This document shows positions 34,456-44,289 of a DNA stretch of 64,000 nucleotides, piece after piece (within the stretch, counting starts at the first letter, position 1; every line of letters begins with the position of its first letter). The position numbers were made by a program, and so were the translations under genes. A model generated the notes under the pieces. That model made no database searches and was not told the origin of the DNA. It saw nothing but the letters and a program-made list of their open reading frames with translations. The stretch is from NCBI RefSeq assembly GCF_000614185.1, contig NZ_BAKM01000011.1, positions 62,001 to 126,000 on the forward strand, written 5' to 3'. This stretch comes from Phocaeicola sartorii JCM 17136 = DSM 21941. GTDB lineage: Bacteria; Bacteroidota; Bacteroidia; Bacteroidales; Bacteroidaceae.

Positions 34456-37134
34456 TTAAAATCTGCCGGCAGTGTCAATCATTTCCACCAGCTTTTCATT
34501 GAACTTCTTGTTCTTTATTAGTTCTTCTAAAGTGAGATGCATACGGTACCTCCAGTAATGCCTTGGATTGGCGGGCACATTGATACGTTCCGCATTGACA
34601 TCGGGATAGCGGACTTCCTCGTCCATTGACAGCCAGTCTTGGAAGGAAAGGATGCACAGTAATGACGGACATTCCAGATGATGGCGTACTATTTCCTCAC
34701 AAACCCATCCCGGGGCCGAGGCCGGAACTTCCCCCCAGTGTCCCATTACATGGTTGTAGTAGCGGCAGGTCTGTTCATAATCTTCTTCCCACCATCCCCG
34801 CAGAGTGGACATGTCGTGAGTGGAGATAGTACAAACCGAGCGGTACGGATATTCCCACACGTGACCGAACTCATGTTTGGGATTCTTGGGCATCCGCTGG
34901 ATTTCCAGACTCAGAATCTGTAATTGATCCATAACCCAAGGCACGCAGTCGGGCACCATTCCCAGGTCTTCTCCACATACCAGCATGGAGGTGGCTTGTG
35001 TCAGGACAGGCAGTTTCTTCATCGCTTCCTGATACCAGAACTGGTTATGGCGTTGGTAATAATAATGATTATACAGACGGTTGAAAGCGTCTTTCTCCTT
35101 CCAGTTGAGGCGTCCGAAGATGAAATCATTCTGAACGGCGATTCTTGGATGGTACATGGATGGGTGCTTGCGGTCGGGAACAAACAGCACATCGCTTATC
35201 AAGGCATATACTCCTTCGCGTATACGGATGCTTTCCTCGTCTTTTTTATCGGAGAAGTAAGTTTCAACTTTGCGTTGGGTATCATATTCCGGGCGCATTT
35301 CATAAATGTCATCATGAACATGCTGCACGAATGTTTCTTTTACAAAAGCGGCTTTGTCACCAAACATCTTGTTCAGCATCTCTTCGTTGATGAACGGTCT
35401 GGTCATGAAGTCCTTTTGGAACGGTAGTCCGTAACTTTGAATTTCGTCCACACTCATAGGCAATGCCGGTACAAACTGTCCCAGCAAGCCATGTACCGAA
35501 TGGGACGGGATTTCCCAGATACGGAAAAAACCAAGGATGTGGTCTATGCGGTAAGCTGTGAAATACTCCGCCATTTTGCGGAAACGCTTCTGCCACCATT
35601 GATAGTTGTCCTGCTCCATTACATCCCAGTTATAGGTAGGGAAACCCCAGTTCTGTCCGTTCACGGAGAATGCGTCGGGCGGCGCGCCTGCCTGACCGTT
35701 CATGTTGAAATAATACGGCTCAATCCATGCCTCCACACTGTTGCGGCTGATGCCGATCGGAATATCACCTTTAAAGATAATACCTTTTTCGCGCGCATAG
35801 TTTCCTGCGTCAAGCAATTGGATATGCAAATTATACTGTGTGTAATAGCAGAAAGCTATTTCTTCATAACAAGGACTGTCCGGTGCGCACAAGGCTGCTA
35901 TTTCTTCCGCCTTGTATGCTGCATGCTCAGGCCATCGGCTGAAATCCGGCGTGCCATACAGATCTCTCAGATAGCTGAATGCGGCGTATGGCAGCAACCA
36001 ATGTTCATTCTCTTCAAAGAATTTTTTGAATTCGGCCGAAGCCAGCACTTTCCTTCCGGTTTGTTGGAACATCACTTTTAAGTAGGCACGTTTGGCATTG
36101 TTCACCGCCTCATAATCTATTTGGGGAAGAGCGTTCAATTCTTGCCGTCGGGCTTCAAAAGCAGCCAGTGCTTCTTTATCCTTCATCCTGCCCAGTTGGT
36201 TCAGATCGATATACATCGGGTGGAAAGCATAAATGGAGATGCTGTTGTAAGGATAAGAATCCATCCAGGTATGGGTGATGGTCGTATCATTGATAGGGAG
36301 GATCTGCACTGCTTGCTGATGGGTTTTTACCGCCCAGTCTATCAGTTTCTTCAGATCTCCGAAATCTCCTACTCCAAAACTTTTCTCACTGCGGAGAGAG
36401 AATACGGGGATAGCCGTTCCCGCCACTTTACGGGCCGATGAAGTGAAATGAACTTCAGTTTCCGGTGTCAGGTAGATTTCTCCTTTTTTCAATTCCGGAT
36501 TATTAAGCATCCGGTTGTCGTGGTTCTCCCATTCCTCTACCTGCTTGCTGTCGGCGTTGCAGGCAACGAACTTATAACTCAGCGGAAATTCCAACGTAGA
36601 AACATTCAGTGTGATAGTCCATTCGTTAGGTTGTATTTCTTCCATCAGGACTGTCTTTTGAATATTCCAATCGCCCAGTGCCGGGCAGTCTCCGCTGATA
36701 GCCAGCACTTGATGCTTATGATGCAGGCAAGGGCATAAGGCCCGGAAGGTGATGCTTCCATCGGCGCTTGCTGTCACTTTTATAGTTGCTTCGGGCTGAT
36801 AATCGCCACTGAAGGCGGAACTGTATAAGTAAGATTCAGCCGGCAGGTCTTTCCAGAAATCATTTAGTATGTAGTGGCAGTTCTTCTTCTTTCCGGGACA
36901 AAACAGATGTGCCATGGTTCCGCTTTCACGGCGGATGCACTGTCCGTCACGATAAACGCCATAGCGGTAGGAGACAGGTACGTTTGCGGGGAGATCCGGC
37001 ATTTCTGCTCCACCTTCCCACTGTTCTCCGTTGGGAGTACGAAGGATGATAGGTTCACTATTGTTTCCGTTCAGTATCACACCAAGTTCTTCACCCCAGG
37101 CTGTACGGTATTCAATTCGAAATGTGAGTTTCAT
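34456..37134 (-). CDS. malQ: 4-alpha-glucanotransferase (amylomaltase), DPE2-like
   Basis: This 892-residue cytoplasmic enzyme (GH77) has two N-terminal CBM20-like starch-binding domains (about 1-110, and 125-225 with LAISGDCPALGDWN). A glucanotransferase barrel split by a long insert follows, the layout of plant DPE2. Seen motifs are PVFSLRSEKSFGVGDFGDLK at the barrel start, YRIDHILGFFRIWEIP with the nucleophile Asp, MLVCGEDLGMVPDCV with the acid Glu and CTISTHDMSTLRGWW with the third acid. It rearranges maltose and maltodextrins, releasing glucose. No signal peptide is present. It heads a two-gene operon with the MFS transporter. A hairpin in sense orientation lies about 150 bases upstream (37291-37312). 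Confidence 0.94.
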   Translation of the reverse strand: MKLTFRIEYRTAWGEELGVILNGNNSEPIILRTPNGEQWEGGAEMPDLPANVPVSYRYGVYRDGQCIRRESGTMAHLFCPGKKKNCHYILNDFWKDLPAESYLYSSAFSGDYQPEATIKVTASADGSITFRALCPCLHHKHQVLAISGDCPALGDWNIQKTVLMEEIQPNEWTITLNVSTLEFPLSYKFVACNADSKQVEEWENHDNRMLNNPELKKGEIYLTPETEVHFTSSARKVAGTAIPVFSLRSEKSFGVGDFGDLKKLIDWAVKTHQQAVQILPINDTTITHTWMDSYPYNSISIYAFHPMYIDLNQLGRMKDKEALAAFEARRQELNALPQIDYEAVNNAKRAYLKVMFQQTGRKVLASAEFKKFFEENEHWLLPYAAFSYLRDLYGTPDFSRWPEHAAYKAEEIAALCAPDSPCYEEIAFCYYTQYNLHIQLLDAGNYAREKGIIFKGDIPIGISRNSVEAWIEPYYFNMNGQAGAPPDAFSVNGQNWGFPTYNWDVMEQDNYQWWQKRFRKMAEYFTAYRIDHILGFFRIWEIPSHSVHGLLGQFVPALPMSVDEIQSYGLPFQKDFMTRPFINEEMLNKMFGDKAAFVKETFVQHVHDDIYEMRPEYDTQRKVETYFSDKKDEESIRIREGVYALISDVLFVPDRKHPSMYHPRIAVQNDFIFGRLNWKEKDAFNRLYNHYYYQRHNQFWYQEAMKKLPVLTQATSMLVCGEDLGMVPDCVPWVMDQLQILSLEIQRMPKNPKHEFGHVWEYPYRSVCTISTHDMSTLRGWWEEDYEQTCRYYNHVMGHWGEVPASAPGWVCEEIVRHHLECPSLLCILSFQDWLSMDEEVRYPDVNAERINVPANPRHYWRYRMHLTLEELIKNKKFNEKLVEMIDTAGRF

Positions 37135-37290
37135 GTTATTATTCGAGTTAAATGGTTTAATGTCCCAAAATTAAGACTTTCTGGCAGAATATCGCCTTTC
37201 ATCCAATTAATTTATAAGAAAAATGAGTGGGGGCGTGTTTGTTTCCTGCTTTCAATGATTGCAGTTTTCGCCCATTTCATCGGGAAAAAC

Positions 37291-37312
37291 GGCTGAAAGA
37301 AGTCTTTCAGCC
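37291..37312 (-). terminator. Terminator-like hairpin in the malQ leader direction
   Basis: GGCTGAAAG and CTTTCAGCC form a 9-bp stem with a tetraloop; on the minus strand it is followed by GTTTTTCCCG. It could attenuate transcription entering malQ or end a short transcript from the right. Confidence 0.5.
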
Positions 37313-37531
37313 CCAAGAGAAAAATATAAATGGGTTATAGTGATTCTCTTTGTACAAGTATAGGTTTGTGATCGGATTAATTCTAGGGCAGAGGCTGTTG
37401 TGTTATTGGTGATGAGAATCTTTTTATTTTTTTCTTAAGTGTTCTTTCTTTATGGATGAAGGATTATGCTTAATTGTTTCTAAAACAGATGGTTAAATAA
37501 ATAAAAAAGTAAGGTCGTTTGTGTCCGATTA

Positions 37532-37564
37532 ATTGCCCCCCCCCCTTTTTTTTCTGTAGTTTTG
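37532..37564 (+). promoter_or_regulatory. Promoter with homopolymeric C10-T8 spacer, possibly phase-variable
   Basis: ATTG at 37532-37535 and TAGTTTTG at 37557-37564 fit the Bacteroides -33 and -7 elements. The 21 bases between are ten C (37536-37545), eight T (37546-37553) and CTG. Slippage in the tract would change the spacing from the usual 19 or so and could switch the promoter. Confidence 0.5.
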
Positions 37565-37677
37565 TAAGAAAATAAAGCATGACGGGCATACGTTTGGTCT
37601 ATGCTTTTATGAGCGAAGATAGAGTCTGATTGTGTTGCATTCAATACAAAAATCAAGAGGAGATACGACTGAAGCCG

Positions 37678-37758
37678 ATGGATTCTATGGAGTTTCATTT
37701 TGAACCGGATGCATTCAACTCATTTGAGGTCTTGGCCGTTATGGCTGATACAAAATAA
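37678..37758 (+). CDS. Possible 26-residue small protein in the lipoprotein leader
   Basis: A short frame starts ATG at 37678 and ends TAA at 37758. Its second half reads EPDAFNSFEVLAVMADTK, which looks protein-like rather than random. An AGGAG lies about 15 bases before the start, farther than ideal. It is downstream of the C10-T8 promoter and 26 bases before the lipoprotein gene. It could be a small protein, a leader peptide or chance. I do not recognise it. Confidence 0.25.
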   Translation: MDSMEFHFEPDAFNSFEVLAVMADTK

Positions 37759-37784
37759 AGTATTAATTTAAAATTCCAATCGCA

Positions 37785-38294
37785 ATGAAGGATGTAGTAA
37801 AACTTATCATTGGGATACTGCTGGTGGTGGTAGCCCAGTCATGTAGTCAAAAGGACTCTATTGAAAATTCATTGAATTTAACAGCGCCAAGTGGTGATCT
37901 CATTTCTGAGAATACCCTCTCTCTTAAAAAAGAACTATCTACTGTCATTGCACAGAAACATGGAATCAGTGGCGATGATTTTCAACTAACAAAGATTGAT
38001 TATGTGCCATTGGAAACCGGATATTCGGCTACTATTACCTATAAATATGATAATGATAAGGAAGATGTTATAATCAAAGCTTGTAATGTCCGGTTTACTT
38101 ATGTTGCTCAGAGCATAGTCATACCTGATGACAAAGGCAGATCAGCAAGTGACAGAAGTATTCTTATCTCATGTAAAAGTGAGAGCGGCTCATGTAAACC
38201 GGTAGCGACTTTGGGAACAGATCATGAATTGCATTATACCTGTGAGGGAGGTGATGATTCTTCTCTTGTCTTCTCGTTCCCGGACGATAAATAA
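37785..38294 (+). CDS. Hypothetical small lipoprotein with C-terminal cysteines
   Basis: I do not recognise this 169-residue protein. It has a lipoprotein signal (LIIGILLVVVAQSCSQKDS, Cys after about 19 residues), so it should be anchored in a membrane facing the periplasm or surface. The middle is polar (SLKKELSTVIAQKHGISGDD). The C-terminal third has three cysteines in ILISCKSESGSCKPV and ELHYTCEGGDD, which might bind metal or form disulfides. It ends VFSFPDDK. It lies alone between divergent malQ and convergent gyrB. Its probable promoter is the one with the C10-T8 spacer about 220 bases upstream, so expression may vary between cells. The start ATG at 37785 is the first that gives the signal peptide. 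Confidence 0.7.
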   Translation: MKDVVKLIIGILLVVVAQSCSQKDSIENSLNLTAPSGDLISENTLSLKKELSTVIAQKHGISGDDFQLTKIDYVPLETGYSATITYKYDNDKEDVIIKACNVRFTYVAQSIVIPDDKGRSASDRSILISCKSESGSCKPVATLGTDHELHYTCEGGDDSSLVFSFPDDK

Positions 38295-38344
38295 AATTGT
38301 GAAAAAGAAGAAGCATGTCGTACTTCCTGTAAATATATCATAAA

Positions 38345-38373
38345 AGCCCCGGCTCCCTTATGGAACCGGGGCT
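38345..38373 (-). terminator. gyrB terminator (also between convergent genes)
   Basis: AGCCCCGG and CCGGGGCT arms with inner TCC/GGA make a GC-rich stem. On the minus strand it is followed by TTTTA, so it suits gyrB best; it may stop the lipoprotein transcript as well. Confidence 0.8.
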
Positions 38374-38429
38374 ACCTCAAATTGTAAGATGTGAGGATGG
38401 GTTTTGATAAAAAAATGATGAATGAAAAA

Positions 38430-40550
<2,121 letters not shown>

Positions 40551-40800
40551 TTATTTCGGGGGAAAGTATCCTGGAAATAAATGGGTCTTATTTTTCCTTC
40601 AAATCCTTCACGATCGCGTAACGGGCTTTCTGCCAGCTACTTGCAATGAACGATTTCCTTTCAAATCCTTCATGAATGTTTCAGAATCTTCAGTGGTCTG
40701 CTTTCCGGGGAGGATGGGCGGGGGCCTGCGTGTCTTTTGTAGATGTTACGTTTGCGGGGATACAGGCCGCTTGTGCTTTGCGGGGTGCCTAAAAGACAAA

Positions 40801-40827
40801 AGGCCGGATTAAAAAATAATCCTGCCT
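40801..40827 (-). terminator. rpsT terminator
   Basis: On the minus strand AGGCAGGATTA pairs with TAATCCGGCCT around a T-rich loop, followed by TTTGTCTTTT. It lies 28 bases after the rpsT stop. Confidence 0.75.
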
Positions 40828-40854
40828 ATTTTATCTTTTGGTTTAAGACTTTGC

Positions 40855-41109
40855 TTAAGCGAGTTTGCCAATGTAAACAGCCAATTTTGACTTCAAGTTA
40901 GCGGCTTTGTTCTTATGAATGATATTGGTCTTAGCAAGCTTGTCCAACATCTTCTGGATGCCCGGATACATTGCAACAGCTTCTGCTTTGTCAGTAGTTG
41001 CACGAAGTTTTTTAACAGCGTTACGCATAGTCTTTGCGTAATATCTGTTATGAAGTCTTCTCTTCTCTTCCTGTCTGATTCTCTTTAATGATGATTTGTG
41101 ATTTGCCAT
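40855..41109 (-). CDS. rpsT: 30S ribosomal protein S20
   Basis: This 84-residue basic protein matches S20, which binds 16S rRNA early in assembly of the small ribosomal subunit. [20 protein letters not shown] is the standard start, followed by [20 protein letters not shown] and the C-terminal half [20 protein letters not shown]. Its length is typical. It lies 42 bases after a tRNA-Glu gene on the same strand and shares its promoter (41290-41320), so tRNA and mRNA are likely cut from one transcript. A terminator follows at 40801-40827. Confidence 0.97.
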   Translation of the reverse strand: MANHKSSLKRIRQEEKRRLHNRYYAKTMRNAVKKLRATTDKAEAVAMYPGIQKMLDKLAKTNIIHKNKAANLKSKLAVYIGKLA

Positions 41110-41151
41110 CTCGACTAATCTTTAGTTTTGTTCTTTTATTATTTTTATTTG

Positions 41152-41223
41152 TAGCCCGTGGGGGAATCGAACCCCCCTTTCAAGAATGAAAATCTTGCGT
41201 CCTAACCGATAGACGAACGGGCC
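41152..41223 (-). tRNA. tRNA-Glu (anticodon UUC)
   Basis: The minus strand from 41223 folds as a full tRNA. The acceptor GGCCCGT pairs with ACGGGCT, and the discriminator A is at 41152. The D arm contains CTATCGGTTAGGACG. The anticodon stem CAAGA/TCTTG holds the loop TTTTCAT (anticodon TTC), and the T arm is GGGGG-TTCGATT-CCCCC. It is 72 nt long and the CCA is not encoded. It precedes rpsT on the same strand. Confidence 0.96.
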
Positions 41224-41289
41224 GAGCCTTGATTTTGCCGAGCCTTAGCTTGGCTTGCTTTCGGAGAGTGTTTTTCTCTTTTGCGGTTG

Positions 41290-41320
41290 CAAAGGTAGGA
41301 ACTCTTTTTGAATTGGCAAA
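41290..41320 (-). promoter_or_regulatory. Promoter of tRNA-Glu and rpsT
   Basis: On the minus strand TTTG (41317-41320), 19 bases, then TACCTTTG (41290-41297): a perfect match to the Bacteroides housekeeping promoter, ending 66 bases before the tRNA. Confidence 0.8.
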
Positions 41321-41468
41321 ACATTCGGCATATTTTTTTTAGAAATACGTGCATTTTCATCTAAATGTCTTATTTTTGTATGCTCCAAGGGTGCGTGTCT
41401 TTATGTGGAAAGGCAAAAAACGCATTCCGGACGATGATTACCTGACTATATGAATAAGGAGAAAGAGT

Positions 41469-42194
41469 ATGCTTCAAAAGACGGTGGGGATTGTTCTTCA
41501 TACCTTGAAATACAATGATACTTCGAATATCGTTGATGTTTATACGCGCGAGCATGGCCGCGCTTCTTTTCTGGTGTCCGTTCCCCGTTCGCGGAAGTCG
41601 GCGGTGAAGACGGTATTGTTCCAGCCGCTTTCCATGATAGAGTTTGAGGCGGACTACCGTCCGATGTCCAGTCTGTACCGTATAAAGGAGGCGAAGTCGT
41701 GGTATCCTTTCCGCACATTGCCATACGATCCTTATAAATCCTCCATTGCCATGTTCCTGGCGGAGTTTCTGTACCGGGCCTTGCGTGAGGAGGCGGAGAA
41801 CGGGCCGCTGTTCGCATATTTGGAGCATTCTATCCGGTGGCTGGACGAATGCGACAGGAGTTTCTCCAATTTCCATCTGGTTTTTCTGATGCGTTTTTCA
41901 CGTTTTCTCGGTCTGTATCCTAATACGGAGGATTATAGGGAAGGGTGTTTCTTTGATATGCTGAATGCCTGTTTCGTGTCTGCCCGGCCTTTGCATGGCG
42001 CTTTTTTGAATCCGGACGAGGCTTCGCGCATCAATCTTTTAATGCGTATGAATTATGAAACGATGCATCTTTTTGCCATGAGCCGTCTGGAGCGTAACCG
42101 CTGTCTGGTTATCATGAATGATTATTATCGTTTGCACTTGCCGGATTTTCCGGTGCTGAAATCGCTGGATGTACTGAAAGAGTTGTTCGCTTGA
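41469..42194 (+). CDS. recO: DNA repair protein RecO
   Basis: This 241-residue protein matches RecO, which with RecR loads RecA on SSB-coated single-stranded DNA during recombinational repair. It starts [20 protein letters not shown], the typical N-terminal OB-fold opening, followed by [15 protein letters not shown]. The helical C-terminal domain includes [20 protein letters not shown], where some family members have zinc cysteines; only a single Cys is seen here. The ATG at 41469 follows a run of AAGGAGAAAG, a fair ribosome-binding site. It is divergent from tRNA-Glu/rpsT and convergent with yqeY, with a strong hairpin at 42407-42450. Confidence 0.92.
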   Translation: MLQKTVGIVLHTLKYNDTSNIVDVYTREHGRASFLVSVPRSRKSAVKTVLFQPLSMIEFEADYRPMSSLYRIKEAKSWYPFRTLPYDPYKSSIAMFLAEFLYRALREEAENGPLFAYLEHSIRWLDECDRSFSNFHLVFLMRFSRFLGLYPNTEDYREGCFFDMLNACFVSARPLHGAFLNPDEASRINLLMRMNYETMHLFAMSRLERNRCLVIMNDYYRLHLPDFPVLKSLDVLKELFA

Positions 42195-42213
42195 TCCTTT
42201 TGAGCTTGCCGTT

Positions 42214-42290
42214 TCACCTTAGTGATGAAGTTGTATCACTTGGGTGATGAGGTTTGATCATCCTAGTGATGAAGGTTCATCACCCGGGTG
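42214..42290. repeat. Tandem-like repeats of the GTGATGA/TCATCAC type
   Basis: The stretch after recO holds about three to four degenerate 20-23-base units: CACCTTAGTGATGAAG, CTTGGGTGATGAGG, CCTAGTGATGAAGG and CACCCGGGTGG. Opposed TGATGAA and TTCATCA pieces can pair. Its role is unknown. Confidence 0.6.
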
Positions 42291-42406
42291 GTACGATAAG
42301 TTCAAAAGGCGGTCAATGGATATTCTACCTGATCCGGTCGTCTATCTGAAAGGCTGGTCCGGCCTTTTGTCCAAGGCGGTTGCCTCTCACTGATTATATA
42401 AAAAAA

Positions 42407-42450
42407 ACGAAACTTCTGTCCGCAAAGATGAATCCGGACAGAAGTTTCGT
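42407..42450. terminator. Bidirectional terminator between recO and yqeY
   Basis: ACGAAACTTCTGTCCG at 42407 pairs with CGGACAGAAGTTTCGT ending at 42450, an almost perfect 16-bp stem. It is preceded by a run of A and followed by TTCTTG, so it can work on both strands. Confidence 0.85.
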
Positions 42451-42476
42451 TTCTTGAATAATGGACGGGTGGAGTA

Positions 42477-42926
42477 TTATCCCAGTAATTCCTTCACCTT
42501 GGCCGAGATGGCGCGTCCTTCGGCCTTGCCTGCCAGCTTTTTGGTGGCGACACCCATCACCTTGCCCATATCCTGAGGACCGGCGGCGCCTGCCTCTGCG
42601 ATGATTTCTTTCAAAGCCGCTTCCAGCTCTTCGTTACTCATTTGTTTGGGCAGATAGGCTTCGAGCACTGCCACCTGGGCCAGTTCGGCTTCTGCCAGGT
42701 CGGCACGGCCCTGTCCTTGATAAATGGCGGCTGAGTCTTTCCCTTGTTTTACCAGCTTCTGCATGATTTTCAATGCAGCGTCGTCCGTCAAAGTGTCGTT
42801 GGCACCCGGAGCGGTCTTTGCTTCAAGGAAGAATTTTTTCACATTACGCAAAGTTTCCAGTTTCACTTTGTCCTTGGCTTTCATAGCCTCTTTGATATCG
42901 TTGCTGATTACGTCAAATAAATCCAT
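42477..42926 (-). CDS. GatB/YqeY domain protein
   Basis: This 149-residue protein is a stand-alone YqeY-type protein, similar to the tail domain of the GatB amidotransferase subunit and thought to bind tRNA; its precise role is not established. The opening DLFDVISNDIKEAMKAKDKV, then KLETLRNVKKFFLEAK and the end GPQDMGKVMGVATKKLAGKA are typical. It starts 21 bases after the ftsZ stop on the same strand and may be the last gene of the dcw transcript, which then ends at the hairpin at 42407-42450. No signal peptide or membrane segment is present. Confidence 0.92.
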   Translation of the reverse strand: MDLFDVISNDIKEAMKAKDKVKLETLRNVKKFFLEAKTAPGANDTLTDDAALKIMQKLVKQGKDSAAIYQGQGRADLAEAELAQVAVLEAYLPKQMSNEELEAALKEIIAEAGAAGPQDMGKVMGVATKKLAGKAEGRAISAKVKELLG

Positions 42927-42947
42927 GGTTCTTTTCTATTTTAGTTG

Positions 42948-44252
42948 TTAAAAAGTGATCGTTATTCCGCCGTTTTCAGTGTCGTTGCTGAACGTTTCCT
43001 CCTCTTCGGCTATTGCTTTGGACTGGATACTTTCCAGGACAGTCTTGGTGCGTTGGAAAGTAGGGGTTGTTTCCACCATGCTGATAATGTCATCATTGTC
43101 CAGATCCTCCAGGCTGAAGATGTAGATGTTATGGCGTTTCTTCTTGTTGCTGTTCTTGAAGGTGTCTTTGCCGTAGTAATCTCCGCGGCGTTCGTCCTTG
43201 CGCTGTTCCTCTTCCTCCTGTTCTTCCAGTTTCTTTTGTTCCTCGATGGTGCGTTTGTTCATCATGTTGTCCATGCCCGGCACATCCTTGATGCCGAAAC
43301 CGGTGGCAAGTACGGTGAACTTCACCTGCTCTTCCAGCGACTCGTCGATATAGAGTCCCCATTTGGTCTCCACGTCTTTGCCGAATTTGCTCATGAAATC
43401 GTGAACCTCGTTCATTTCTTCCATCATCAGCTCGCTCTTGGTGCTGAAGGAGATGTTGAACAGGATCTTCTTCGAGTTGAAGATGTCGTTGTTGTTCAGC
43501 AGCGGAGAATGGAGCGCGTCGTTGATGGCCTGGCTCACACGGCTCTCCCCTTTGCCGTATCCTGTACTCATGATGGCCACTCCGCCATCTTTCAATACCG
43601 TTTTCACGTCATTGAAGTCCAGGTTGATGGTACCGCGGATGGTGATAATCTCGGCGATGCTCTTGGCAGCGATGGACAAGGTGTCATCGGCTTTGCCGAA
43701 AGCGTTCATCACGCTGAAGTCCGAATAGATATCGCGCAGACGTTCATTGTTGATCACCAGCAGGGCATCCACATGCTGGCTCATTTTCTCCACACCGTCC
43801 AGTGCCTGGTCAATCTTCCGGTTTCCTTCAAAAAGGAACGGGATGGTGACGATACCTACGGTGAGGATATCCATATCTTTGGCTGTCTTGGCAATGATCG
43901 GAGCCGCACCGGTTCCGGTACCTCCTCCCATTCCGGCAGTGATAAATACCATTTTACAGCCGTCGTTCAGCATACCTTTCACGTCTTCTATGCTTTCTTC
44001 GGCTGCTTCACGTGCACGCTCCGGGCGGTTTCCGGCTCCTAATCCTTCTTTTCCCAGTTGCAACTTTACGGGAACGGGCGATTCGGCCAGCGCCTGGTTG
44101 TCTGTGTTGCACACAACAAATGTTACATCGTGTATACCTTCTTTATACATGTGATTTACGGCATTGCCGCCGCCACCTCCCACACCGATTACTTTAATGA
44201 TCGTCGGGTTTTCTGCCGGGAAATCGAATGGCATTATAGTTTCATCAGACAT
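42948..44252 (-). CDS. ftsZ: Cell division protein FtsZ
   Basis: This 434-residue tubulin-like GTPase forms the Z ring at the division site. The N-terminal GTPase domain has VIGVGGGGGNAVNHMYKEGI, VCNTDNQAL and the tubulin signature GGGTGTG at about residues 109-115, followed by NDALHSPLLNNNDIFNSKKI. The C-terminal domain continues to about residue 330. A charged linker (KLEEQEEEEQRKDERRGDYY) and a tail ending GGITITF follow; the tail differs from the E. coli FtsA/ZipA-binding peptide but is normal for Bacteroidota. It follows ftsA by 37 bases at the end of the dcw cluster. Confidence 0.98.
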   Translation of the reverse strand: MSDETIMPFDFPAENPTIIKVIGVGGGGGNAVNHMYKEGIHDVTFVVCNTDNQALAESPVPVKLQLGKEGLGAGNRPERAREAAEESIEDVKGMLNDGCKMVFITAGMGGGTGTGAAPIIAKTAKDMDILTVGIVTIPFLFEGNRKIDQALDGVEKMSQHVDALLVINNERLRDIYSDFSVMNAFGKADDTLSIAAKSIAEIITIRGTINLDFNDVKTVLKDGGVAIMSTGYGKGESRVSQAINDALHSPLLNNNDIFNSKKILFNISFSTKSELMMEEMNEVHDFMSKFGKDVETKWGLYIDESLEEQVKFTVLATGFGIKDVPGMDNMMNKRTIEEQKKLEEQEEEEQRKDERRGDYYGKDTFKNSNKKKRHNIYIFSLEDLDNDDIISMVETTPTFQRTKTVLESIQSKAIAEEEETFSNDTENGGITITF

Positions 44253-44289
44253 AATCTTCTATCTTATATTAAGGTGATGTAATTCGTTA

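Larger units (their letters stand above)
37135..37784. other. Regulatory intergenic region between malQ and the orphan lipoprotein gene
   Basis: The 650 bases hold several elements. They are a possible minus-strand -7 box TAATTTTG (complement of 37166-37173) for malQ, a minus-strand terminator-like hairpin at 37291-37312, and one AAAATATAAATG motif at 37321-37332. There is also a plus-strand promoter whose spacer is a C10-T8 tract (37532-37564), a leader hairpin AAAGCAT...ATGCTTT (about 37576-37607), and a possible 26-codon frame at 37678-37758. Confidence 0.55.

Noticed and set aside
37480..37698. 72-residue minus-strand frame across the C10-T8 tract
   Set aside because: It would place the homopolymer inside codons and ends in low-complexity residues; the promoter reading of the tract on the other strand is better supported.
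42945..44042. 365-residue plus-strand frame
   Set aside because: It is antisense to ftsZ, has low-complexity Val/Phe/His composition and no family features; a shadow of the ftsZ codon pattern.
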